Shown in pieces: positions 1-6,402 of a DNA stretch of 7,292 nucleotides. The stretch covers positions 1 to 7,292 of the forward strand of contig DYKL01000177.1 of assembly GCA_020722645.1 (NCBI GenBank). The letters are read 5' to 3'. Origin of the DNA: Acetofilamentum sp. GTDB lineage: Bacteria; Bacteroidota; Bacteroidia; Bacteroidales; JAFGUD01. Below the pieces are notes generated by a model. That model had not been told where the DNA came from and ran no database searches. It saw only the letters and a program-made list of their open reading frames with translations. Position 1 is the stretch's first letter. Every line of letters starts with the position of its first letter. The position numbers and the translations under genes were made by a program.

Positions 1-57
1 GCTAATTGACACATTGGCTAATTGACACATTGGCTAATTGACACATTGGCTAATTTA
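1..57. repeat. 16-bp tandem repeat array, truncated by window edge
   Basis: The unit GCTAATTGACACATTG occurs perfectly at 1-16, 17-32 and 33-48. A fourth, decayed copy starts at 49 (GCTAATTTACAT...). Because the window begins exactly at a unit boundary, the array may continue to the left. The decayed copy contains the TTA at 55-57 that is the stop codon of the coiled-coil membrane protein gene on the minus strand, so the array sits directly against that gene's 3' end. Short repeats with this flavour (AATTGACACATTG) are, from memory, common between genes in Bacteroidota. I see no sign that the array is translated or forms a strong hairpin. Its function is unknown. Confidence 0.9.
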
Positions 58-1035
58 CATCATATCAGAGAAAAAATGCGGGAAAAAAGTAAAGAACACG
101 AATGTGAAAAATGCGTAAAACAAAACAGAAAAAATAAAAATAAGAATCACAAAAAACTGTGTACCTCCAATTTTGGATTTTACTTTTGCTGTATTTTTAA
201 GTATTTCGGCTTGTTTATTTTCTTTAATGAGCTGAACAACATTTTCTAAAACTTGTCTGTTGGTCGGGTCACTTAAAATTTTATTGATATTGCTTTTTAA
301 ATCTTCGTTATCAGCTGAAATCTGTTCGAGTTTTGCAGTTGTTTTTGTGTTATGTTCTTCAAAGCCGATACCTAAATTTGTATTTTGTTCCCTTATTTTG
401 CCGAAGTGTAAATCATTTTTTTCAGAGACTTCAATTTGTTTGGTTTTTAATTCATCTAATTTTTTGGGGAAGTCAACTGTTTTCAAAAATTTTGACAGTT
501 CAGCCGTAGAGCTTGCCAATTCAAGATAATTATCTAACAATTTTTGTTCAGATTTAACTCTTTCGTTGTGGCTGTTTACTATTTCGTTGATTTTTGTCTG
601 GTAATTTTCAATTTGAAGTTTAACAAAATCACGTTCTTCGATAAGAGTTTTCTGAGCCTCGTCAATAATTCTGTTGATAGCTTCACTGTTTTGTTCGGTT
701 GTTTTTTTGATATATTCCTGAGTAATTTCGCTGTTTTGCTCAACAAGATTGGTATATTTTTCCAGAGTTTTTTCTTCCTGTTGCACTCTTTCCTGAAAAT
801 GATAATACAATTCGTTTATTTTATTTTCGGTATGACTGTAAGTTTTGTTCATAAACTCCGAAAACATAGTGTTAATTTTTTCAAGATTATCGCTGAAATA
901 TTTCTGAAGTTCTTTTGAACTTTCAATAATCGAATCGCTTATCTGACCGGCTTTTGTAATTTTTGAAACAGCTCCGTCAAATTTACTAAGCTCTTCCTGA
1001 AGCTTTAACAATTCGTTGTTTATTTGTTCTATCAT
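55..1035 (-). CDS. Coiled-coil protein with a single C-terminal transmembrane anchor
   Basis: This 326-residue protein is not recognised as a named family. Residues 1 to about 280 are almost entirely charged and polar helix (rich in E, K, Q, N), with leucine/isoleucine spacing typical of long coiled coils. There is a probable break near residues 187-191 (VDFPK). Residues about 294-318 are a run of F, I, L and V that should form one membrane helix. Only a few residues follow (ending SDMM), so the protein looks tail-anchored with its coiled coil in the cytoplasm. It contains no cysteine or tryptophan and no signal peptide. The ATG at 1035 is preceded by an A-rich leader (CATAATAAA), usual for Bacteroidota, and lies 31 bases after the stop of the helicase-like gene, so the two are probably co-transcribed and may act together. 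Topologically it is the reverse of ZorA, whose membrane helices are N-terminal. Possible roles are a membrane tether, sensor or effector for the helicase-like partner; none is shown by the sequence. Confidence 0.85.
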   Translation of the reverse strand: MIEQINNELLKLQEELSKFDGAVSKITKAGQISDSIIESSKELQKYFSDNLEKINTMFSEFMNKTYSHTENKINELYYHFQERVQQEEKTLEKYTNLVEQNSEITQEYIKKTTEQNSEAINRIIDEAQKTLIEERDFVKLQIENYQTKINEIVNSHNERVKSEQKLLDNYLELASSTAELSKFLKTVDFPKKLDELKTKQIEVSEKNDLHFGKIREQNTNLGIGFEEHNTKTTAKLEQISADNEDLKSNINKILSDPTNRQVLENVVQLIKENKQAEILKNTAKVKSKIGGTQFFVILIFIFSVLFYAFFTFVFFTFFPHFFSDMM

Positions 1036-1066
1036 TTTATTATGTGTTTGATATTTACAGAAATTT

Positions 1067-4000
1067 TTATAAATTATCTATAACTGATAATATTTTTTTA
1101 TTAAAATTGTTAATCCAGTTTGTATGTATTTTTAGAATCAGATAATTTTCGATTTTTGCTTTTGTTTCGAGATTATGTTTAGCTAAAATTTCCAATATTT
1201 TATTCAAATTAGATTTAAGGTTGAAATTTTCGTTGTTTTGTCTGCAATAACTTAATCCTAATGCAATATTGTTTATAGCATCAAGTAATTTTGTGTCGTT
1301 TTCGGCATTAACCAAAGCGGCACTTAATCCGCTAATTATCAAAAGATTGCCATTGTTAGGATTAGCATATAGAAGCATTTCGGTAGATTTTTGAATGTGC
1401 ATAAAAGTATCTATGTACATATCTTCCTGATCAAAAATTTCGATGAATTCAGAAAAGTCTTTATCCAAAATGCTTTCAAAATCAAAGATAAATTTTGCTG
1501 AAAAATAATTATTTAAAAGCGGAATAATATTTTGAGGGTCAGATTTGAATTTGTCAATCAAATCAATAACCAAATTATAAGATTTAAGCTGTTTTTTGTA
1601 TATGTTTTCGTAATAGTATTTTTCGTAAAAATAAATTGCTTTGTCAATTATTGAAACACCTTTGGTTTTAGGTAATTTTTCGTAAACTTCAAAAGCTTTG
1701 TTTTTAGAGACAAAAGGTGAAATTCTTTGGTAAATATGGTTTATTATATCAGTTTCTGATTTTTTTGTGAGTACAAGTGTAAATTGCTGATTCTGAAAGT
1801 CAATAATAAAATCGTCAATAATACCGGTTGCGAAAAGTTTAAAAATAGCTTGTTGTGTATCGAAAAAATTTCTGAAATTCCAGTAAAGATTCTGAATTTC
1901 GAGATTAATTTCTTTGTACTGTTCTTTTGATAGTTGAGCTGTTACAGAAAACAAAGCCAAAAACTCATCAACATCAATGCATCTTTCATAAATATCAATA
2001 ATTTCGTTAATATGAATTGAAATGTTTTTTTCTTTTTCCAATTTGGATATCAACAAGTTAGCTGCATTATTATAAAATTCAACCGTTACTGTTGCCTGTT
2101 CATTTTTTTTGAGGCTTGTCCAGATACTGTTAAGTCCTTCGTTTGAACTGACTTTTATTTTATCGTTAATAATGAAGAATATTTCTTTGCCTATCGAAAC
2201 AATTTTTTCGATGTCGAATTTTAAAAACGCAAGAATTTGAATTGCAAGCTCTTTTTTGTTGGCGGGTGCAAGATTAAAAATTGTGTTTTGTTCAAAATCA
2301 ATATAACCAAGTATTTCCTGTTCTTTGTCTTTAACGTATAATTTTGTTGGTTCTATCTGAGGCTGACTTTCAATAGTAATCCATTGATCAAAAGAATATC
2401 TTATTCTTCTGATTAAAATATCTGCAATTGATTCAGTTGAATATGTAATTTGGGATAAAATTTCCTGTAAAATTTTTTGTTCTTTTTTTGGATTCAGATT
2501 TAAAGTGTTAAAAATTCTGCCTCTTTGTAAATTTTCATTTGTTATTTCACCCGAATACTGAATTTCCTCAATGTTTGCTTGTTCGTCAAAATTGACTTCG
2601 TGAATTGTAATGGGAAATTTGCCGGAACCGTAATTAACGCAACATTTAACCGAATTATTAGGATACAATTGTCCTAAAACCTGAATAAATGTTTCGATGC
2701 TTGAAGGTGTATTCTGAAAAAATACTTTTTCGGCAGGAATCGGACAACCTATACCAAGTGAAAAAGTAGAAACGAGAATATCAATTTCGTTGTTTTTATA
2801 CGCATTGTAGTTTTTGTAGGATTCTCTTGAAACTATTGTACTTACAGACTGAAGTTTATCTCCGATTGTACCTTTGAAACTACCTGTTTTAAAATCATTG
2901 CTGTATAATTTTTCCTGAATCACAGCAGGTCTTGAACAAAAAACAATTGATTTTTTTAAAAGTTCATTTTTTGTTGATTCAATTTTTTTGTTCATCAAAG
3001 CATTAATAGTCTCTATCGGGTCTGAAAAATATTCAGTTTCGACAGGATTAAACTTAAAATTAATATTTGAAATTTCAGGGTCAATTTTGATAAGGTTACA
3101 ATCGTCAATATCAAATTGTTTTTTTAGGTCAATAATTACATCATAAGACGCAGTTTCACTTAAACAGGCGTAAGTGGGGAGTTCTTTGCCGAAAAGCATA
3201 GAAAAATTGTTCGAAATTGTACCGTAAAATGGTCTGAAATCGTGAGACCATTCAGATGCAGAGTGTGCTTCGTCAATAATAATGTAACTGATATGAACAT
3301 TGTTTGAAATAGCATTTCTGACAGCTTGTCTGTATTCGCTGATGTGTAATCTGTCGGGAGTTACAAAGTTAAATATCGACTGTCCGTTTTCTAATTTTTT
3401 CAGAGCTGAATATTTATCGAATATTTTCTGTGTAGAAGCACTGAAATAAGAGCAGGCATCAATTGAGCTGTTTCGTAAAATATCAAACTGATTGTTAAGA
3501 TTTGACATAAGAGCAGTTACAATAATTCCAAGCCCGGGTTGTAACATAACAGCTAAACGGTATAAATCTGATTTTCCTAATTTTGAAGGAATTACGGCTA
3601 ATGTATTATTGTTTTTCAGTAATTTATGTAAAAACTTGAATTGTAAGTGATTGATATCCTGTTTTCTGAACAAATTTCGGTAAAAATAATTCAACGATTC
3701 TTTACTTTGATTTTCAGCACTTTTTTCTTCTTTTGATTTTGATGTTTTGTCGAAAAAGTTAATATTATATGATATATTTTTATTAGTTGTAAAATTAACT
3801 TCATTTACTATAAAATCAACAGAACGTATTGTAGAATATATTTTTGATTTGGTTTCAATTTTTTCAAAAGTCAAATTTGAACGCAATAGAACAGATAAAT
3901 CAATTAAGAGGTCATATTTTTTTGTTGTGTCAAATTCTTCGAGCGGAAAGATATTTCCCTGAAACAAAACATTAAGTTCAGCACTTTCAAATTCCGGTGT

Positions 4001-5074
4001 GTAAAAAATATCAAGTTGTATTTCGGGTAAACTTCTGTTATTGCCTTCGAGAATAAACAAGTTGTTAAAATTGTTTTCCAAATCTTCTATTGCAAGAAAA
4101 GCAGCAGGAACATCTCTTTCGATAACGGCAATTTTCCATATTTTGTCGTTTAACTTGAGGTTACCTGCAAGCAGATGTTTTAAAATTGTTTTTTGAATAC
4201 GCGCAACAGCAAGCGGAGTCAGAGCAATTTGCATCGCATTAAGCCCGAATTCATTTGCATATAACGGAGAATTATAATTTTTGCGAAGAATGTCAAAATA
4301 TTCATCAAACGTAAAATCTATTATTTTTTGTAATTCTTCATCAATATCATTATCATCAATTTTAGTAATTTCTGCTCTTTGAGACCATTTAATCGAATTC
4401 AGAACTTCATTTATAAGTTCAATTTGTTTGTAATCTGTATTATGCTGATTTAATTCTGTATTTAGGTTTATACATATTCCGGCATTATTTTTAATAAGAT
4501 AAGGTAGTTCAATTGAAAAATCGAAGAAATTTTCATTAAGTAAATCTTTTTGAGAATCTGAAATGTTATAATTATAATCAGAATATCTGTATATATTTGA
4601 AATAGGTCGTTTTTTGGATAAAAGCTGTATAAAAAATTCACCGATATTAACAGGAATAAATTCTGTAATCAGTTTTTTTGATAAAGGATTATCTTCAAAT
4701 AAATCAGGATTAATGTTTTCTTTTTTAAATCTGGGTTCAATTATATGCAGCGAACGAATTATTTCGGGGTGTAGTTCGTCGTTTGTAAATTTGTATGTAA
4801 AATTATTTCCTTCTGTATATTTATTGGTTTTAATAAAAGTATTTGCAATTCTGTCTTCCAGAAAAGTTGAAGGAATAGTAGGAAAACCACGGGAAATAAT
4901 TTTGTCCAATACACTTATTACAGAATCATTTACATTTGTTTGTAAATCAACATTTGTTTGCAAATCAAAAATCGAAAGACTCCTCAAAAGCTTAAAAATT
5001 GGCGATTTTCTGTCGTTTTTTGCCAGTTCTGCTATTATTGGTTCTATAAAATATCCTGCCTGAATTTTGGACAT
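1067..5074 (-). CDS. Large RecQ-like superfamily 2 helicase/ATPase with atypical motifs
   Basis: This 1335-residue protein has a RecQ-like helicase core at about residues 465-810. Visible motifs: motif 0 glutamine Q478 (HLQ); Walker A PSKLGKS 496-502; motif Ia VTALMSNLNNQ 519-529; DEAH 601-604; the RecQ aromatic-rich loop EWSHDFRPFY 608-617; motif III LSETA 638-642; motif IV IVFCSRP 710-716; motif V ILVSTFSLGIG 766-776; motif VI QVLGQLYPNN 798-807. RecQ enzymes normally have PTGxGKS and QxxGRAGRD, so the Walker A is altered and both motif VI arginines are replaced (Q802, P805). No RecQ zinc domain or HRDC domain is evident, and the protein is about twice the usual RecQ length. Residues 1-460 include a conserved-looking block (ERDVP 319-323, LDIFYTPEF 354-362) that I cannot assign. 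Residues 815-1335 are also unassigned. The start is well constrained: an in-frame TAA lies 10 codons upstream with no other start codon between. It is the first gene of a probable two-gene operon. The RecQ-like call is firm; DNA unwinding activity and a defence role are inference. Confidence 0.9.
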   Translation of the reverse strand: MSKIQAGYFIEPIIAELAKNDRKSPIFKLLRSLSIFDLQTNVDLQTNVNDSVISVLDKIISRGFPTIPSTFLEDRIANTFIKTNKYTEGNNFTYKFTNDELHPEIIRSLHIIEPRFKKENINPDLFEDNPLSKKLITEFIPVNIGEFFIQLLSKKRPISNIYRYSDYNYNISDSQKDLLNENFFDFSIELPYLIKNNAGICINLNTELNQHNTDYKQIELINEVLNSIKWSQRAEITKIDDNDIDEELQKIIDFTFDEYFDILRKNYNSPLYANEFGLNAMQIALTPLAVARIQKTILKHLLAGNLKLNDKIWKIAVIERDVPAAFLAIEDLENNFNNLFILEGNNRSLPEIQLDIFYTPEFESAELNVLFQGNIFPLEEFDTTKKYDLLIDLSVLLRSNLTFEKIETKSKIYSTIRSVDFIVNEVNFTTNKNISYNINFFDKTSKSKEEKSAENQSKESLNYFYRNLFRKQDINHLQFKFLHKLLKNNNTLAVIPSKLGKSDLYRLAVMLQPGLGIIVTALMSNLNNQFDILRNSSIDACSYFSASTQKIFDKYSALKKLENGQSIFNFVTPDRLHISEYRQAVRNAISNNVHISYIIIDEAHSASEWSHDFRPFYGTISNNFSMLFGKELPTYACLSETASYDVIIDLKKQFDIDDCNLIKIDPEISNINFKFNPVETEYFSDPIETINALMNKKIESTKNELLKKSIVFCSRPAVIQEKLYSNDFKTGSFKGTIGDKLQSVSTIVSRESYKNYNAYKNNEIDILVSTFSLGIGCPIPAEKVFFQNTPSSIETFIQVLGQLYPNNSVKCCVNYGSGKFPITIHEVNFDEQANIEEIQYSGEITNENLQRGRIFNTLNLNPKKEQKILQEILSQITYSTESIADILIRRIRYSFDQWITIESQPQIEPTKLYVKDKEQEILGYIDFEQNTIFNLAPANKKELAIQILAFLKFDIEKIVSIGKEIFFIINDKIKVSSNEGLNSIWTSLKKNEQATVTVEFYNNAANLLISKLEKEKNISIHINEIIDIYERCIDVDEFLALFSVTAQLSKEQYKEINLEIQNLYWNFRNFFDTQQAIFKLFATGIIDDFIIDFQNQQFTLVLTKKSETDIINHIYQRISPFVSKNKAFEVYEKLPKTKGVSIIDKAIYFYEKYYYENIYKKQLKSYNLVIDLIDKFKSDPQNIIPLLNNYFSAKFIFDFESILDKDFSEFIEIFDQEDMYIDTFMHIQKSTEMLLYANPNNGNLLIISGLSAALVNAENDTKLLDAINNIALGLSYCRQNNENFNLKSNLNKILEILAKHNLETKAKIENYLILKIHTNWINNFNKKILSVIDNL
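4931..4966 (-). repeat. 18-bp in-frame tandem duplication within the helicase-like gene
   Basis: Two adjacent 18-bp copies, 4931-4948 and 4949-4966, differ at very few bases (TTTGTTTGTAAATC versus TTTGTTTGCAAATC in their common part). They encode DLQTNV twice, at residues 37-42 and 43-48, near the N-terminus. Because the unit is a multiple of three, the reading frame is kept. The near identity suggests a fairly recent slippage duplication. The six-residue insertion probably lies in a surface linker. Confidence 0.85.
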
Positions 5075-5245
5075 TGTAAATTTATATTTCTGTAATTTGA
5101 ATTAATTTGTTATTTTTATATTACTTTTAGATGTTTTACAAACAATAAAATTTCATAAAATTATTTATATTGTTAAAATTACAAATTTAATACCATATAA
5201 GTTAAAAGTTTAGAAAGTTTGTAAAGTTTTTTCAAACATATTTTA

Positions 5246-5277
5246 CAAAAGTAGTAATTATTGTAAATAATTGACAA
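5246..5277 (-). promoter_or_regulatory. Candidate Bacteroidota-type promoter for the helicase-like operon
   Basis: Read on the minus strand, TTG (5277-5275) is followed after 21 bases by TACTTTTG (5253-5246). This fits the Bacteroidota sigma-ABfr pattern of a -33 TTG and a -7 TAnnTTTG. Transcription would start near 5239, giving a leader of about 165 bases. Other TAnnTTTG matches lie at 5240-5233 and 5189-5182, but I see no well-spaced -33 element for them. In DNA this AT-rich, chance matches are expected, so the assignment is tentative. Confidence 0.4.
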
Positions 5278-5351
5278 TCAGCAACAAACCCGTAAAAGGC
5301 AAGATTTTTTTTGAACTTTGACACTTTCAGGGTAAACTTTACAACCATTTA

Positions 5352-5376
5352 TAAACTAAAGTTTAAGTTTAGTTTA
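5352..5376. repeat. Perfect 9-bp inverted repeat with 7-base spacer
   Basis: TAAACTAAA at 5352-5360 pairs perfectly with TTTAGTTTA at 5368-5376 around the spacer GTTTAAG. A second, smaller dyad, GTAAA-C-TTTAC (5332-5342), lies just to the left. The position, roughly 75-130 bases upstream of the candidate operon promoter, would suit a regulator site. A stem made only of A/T pairs plus one C/G pair is weak as an RNA terminator, and no U-run follows it. Confidence 0.5.
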
Positions 5377-5589
5377 CAAAAATAAATTTATTATATGAAA
5401 TAACAAAAAATTAACAAAATTTGTAATACAATTTTTTGGTGGTGGTAAAAACGTTTAAGTTTCAATTTAAGATAAAATCTCTTTTAATTAACAAATTTTT
5501 CAAAGAATTGAAACATAAGTTTTCGGTGGAAACAACGAGAACAGTAAATAACCGCATTTTGTGGGTGTCTACACCGATAAATTTTATAG

Positions 5590-5614
5590 TAATTGGTTAA
5601 TATTCAACTAATTA
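5590..5614. repeat. 9-bp inverted repeat (possible hairpin) with 7-base loop
   Basis: TAATTGGTT (5590-5598) can pair with AACTAATTA (5606-5614) around the loop AATATTC. All positions pair, one as G-T (G-U in RNA). It lies about 120 bases downstream of the stop of the secreted-protein gene on the minus strand. It could mark the end of that transcript, but no U-run follows in that direction, so I do not call it an intrinsic terminator. Confidence 0.35.
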
Positions 5615-5662
5615 TGTTTACATAAGCAACAAGTTATTAATTAGCTGAAAATCAATAATTTG

Positions 5663-5690
5663 CTTCCTTCGATGTAACTCAGGATGACGC
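5663..5690. repeat. Divergent copy of a dispersed REP-like element
   Basis: The block contains CCTTCGA (5667-5673), a variable middle, and CTCAGGATGACG (5679-5689 and one flank). It strongly resembles the widespread intergenic element whose usual form begins TCCTTCGAC and ends GCTCAGGATGAC (seen on the other strand as GTCATCCTGAGCGAAG...). The outer TCCT and AGGA are complementary, as in the usual element, while the centre has drifted (ATGTAA). It lies about 40 bases past the stop of the secreted-protein gene. The family match is from memory of the sequence. Whether other copies exist in this genome cannot be seen here. Confidence 0.55.
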
Positions 5691-5731
5691 TAATTTAAAA
5701 ATTAACGAATTATTGTTTATGTGATAAAAAA

Positions 5732-6328
5732 TTAATTTATTTGAAATTCGTATTTTTTCGTAATGCTTTTATTACCTGTGTTGTCAGTCGCATAAAACTC
5801 AAATATGTAGTCTCCTGATTCTGAAAAAATTATCGGATTGGTGTATTCTTTAAATGTTTCATTATTAACCGAATACATAATTTTATCAACGCCCGACATA
5901 TAATCCTTTGCATCAATTGTAATCTGAAGGTTTTTGTTGTAAACAAGTTTTCCACCGGAATATTTTCTTGTTCCTTTAAAATATGCGTTAATAGTAGGTG
6001 CAAAACCATCTACGTAAACTTTAAAAACAGCTGTTTGCGATGGATAAGCAATTTTTTTTGTATTTGTATCAACCGCATTTGCATATTGGAGTGTATTGTA
6101 ACCATCAGAATCAAAGTACATAGGATTTGCATATTTTTCCGATGTTTTGCTGGTCATTAGAATGTCCTGCGAATTATTATCAGGGCTTGTAGAAATCCAG
6201 AAATACACCGGCAAGTTTCTGTTGTAGTATAATTTATTGTCTTTTTCAAACCAAGTAAAATTGTTATCCTGTGCATAAAGTTTACAAATTGAAACAATTA
6301 AAATTGAAAGTATTATTATTTTTTTCAT
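5732..6328 (-). CDS. Secreted protein with Ig-like/OmpL47-like C-terminal domain
   Basis: This 198-residue protein starts with a clear signal peptide: MKK, a hydrophobic core IIILSILIVSI, and likely cleavage after LYA (residue 19). There is no lipobox cysteine at the cleavage site, so it is probably a soluble periplasmic or outer-surface protein rather than a lipoprotein. Residues about 127-198 look like the beta-sandwich domain often labelled OmpL47-type or chitobiase/hexosaminidase C-terminal: SGVDKIMYSVN (145-155), EYTNPI (161-166), SGDYIFEFYATDNTGNKS (171-188). Residues 25-115 may hold a related, more diverged unit (NRNLPVYFWISTSPD, YVDGFAPTI). No catalytic domain and no type IX secretion C-terminal sorting domain are visible. 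It is short compared with multi-domain proteins carrying such repeats. The role is unknown; binding of cell-surface material is a guess. It is transcribed away from the prenyltransferase gene, with 56 bases between the start codons. Confidence 0.85.
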   Translation of the reverse strand: MKKIIILSILIVSICKLYAQDNNFTWFEKDNKLYYNRNLPVYFWISTSPDNNSQDILMTSKTSEKYANPMYFDSDGYNTLQYANAVDTNTKKIAYPSQTAVFKVYVDGFAPTINAYFKGTRKYSGGKLVYNKNLQITIDAKDYMSGVDKIMYSVNNETFKEYTNPIIFSESGDYIFEFYATDNTGNKSITKKYEFQIN

Positions 6329-6335
6329 ACTTTTG
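6303..6335 (+). promoter_or_regulatory. Candidate promoter for the prenyltransferase gene
   Basis: On the plus strand, TTG at 6304-6306 is followed by 21 bases and then TACTTTTG at 6328-6335, matching the Bacteroidota TTG/TAnnTTTG pattern. Transcription would start near 6342, leaving a leader of roughly 43 bases before the ATG at 6385. The -7 box touches the start codon of the divergent secreted-protein gene. It is identical to the -7 box proposed for the helicase-like operon. Confidence 0.45.
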
Positions 6336-6372
6336 CCGTTTATTAAATGAACAAAACAAAAAATTTATTTTA

Positions 6373-6402
6373 CAAATATAAATAATGCAATCAAAAATAC
6401 AA
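6373..6402 (-). promoter_or_regulatory. Candidate promoter for the secreted-protein gene
   Basis: Read on the minus strand, TTG (6402-6400) is followed after 19 bases by TATATTTG (6380-6373), again the TTG/TAnnTTTG pattern. Transcription would start near 6366, about 38 bases before the ATG at 6328. The -33 part lies inside the first codons of the divergent prenyltransferase gene, so the two promoters overlap and may interfere with each other. Confidence 0.45.

Larger units (their letters stand above)
5075..5731. other. 657-bp non-coding intergenic region
   Basis: No convincing gene is found between the helicase-like gene and the secreted-protein gene; the only open frames are about 30 codons or shorter. 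Both flanking genes are on the minus strand, so this stretch holds the 5' leader and promoter of the helicase-like operon and the 3' end of the secreted-protein transcript. It contains several inverted repeats (5352-5376, 5459-5467 with 5506-5514, 5590-5614), many TTTACAA/TTGTAAA words between about 5135 and 5381, and a REP-like element at 5663-5690. Positions about 5439-5580 are slightly richer in G and C than their surroundings (GGTGGTGG, GGTGTCTACACC) and could be a decayed gene or a structured RNA. I cannot tell which. Confidence 0.7.

Noticed and set aside
544..918. 124-codon plus-strand open frame opposite the coiled-coil gene
   Set aside because: Its F/L/V-rich translation is the mirror of an E/K/N-rich coiled coil and mimics a membrane protein only by that bias.
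55..1035. Identification of the membrane protein as ZorA/MotA-like
   Set aside because: ZorA has N-terminal membrane helices with a MotA-like core; here there is a single C-terminal helix and no ZorB partner.
4614..5063. 149-codon plus-strand open frame opposite the helicase-like gene
   Set aside because: It is an antisense shadow of the helicase-like coding frame; its translation is low-complexity S/F/K/I and matches nothing, and it starts at TTG.
5459..5514. GTTTCAATT...AATTGAAAC arms resembling CRISPR repeat ends
   Set aside because: Only one pair occurs, with no regularly spaced repeated unit and no cas gene in the window.
5464..5557. A 31-codon minus-strand open frame starting with ATG at 5557-5555 (MRLFTVLVV...)
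   Set aside because: It is too short, has no recognisable family or promoter of its own, and is expected by chance in non-coding DNA.
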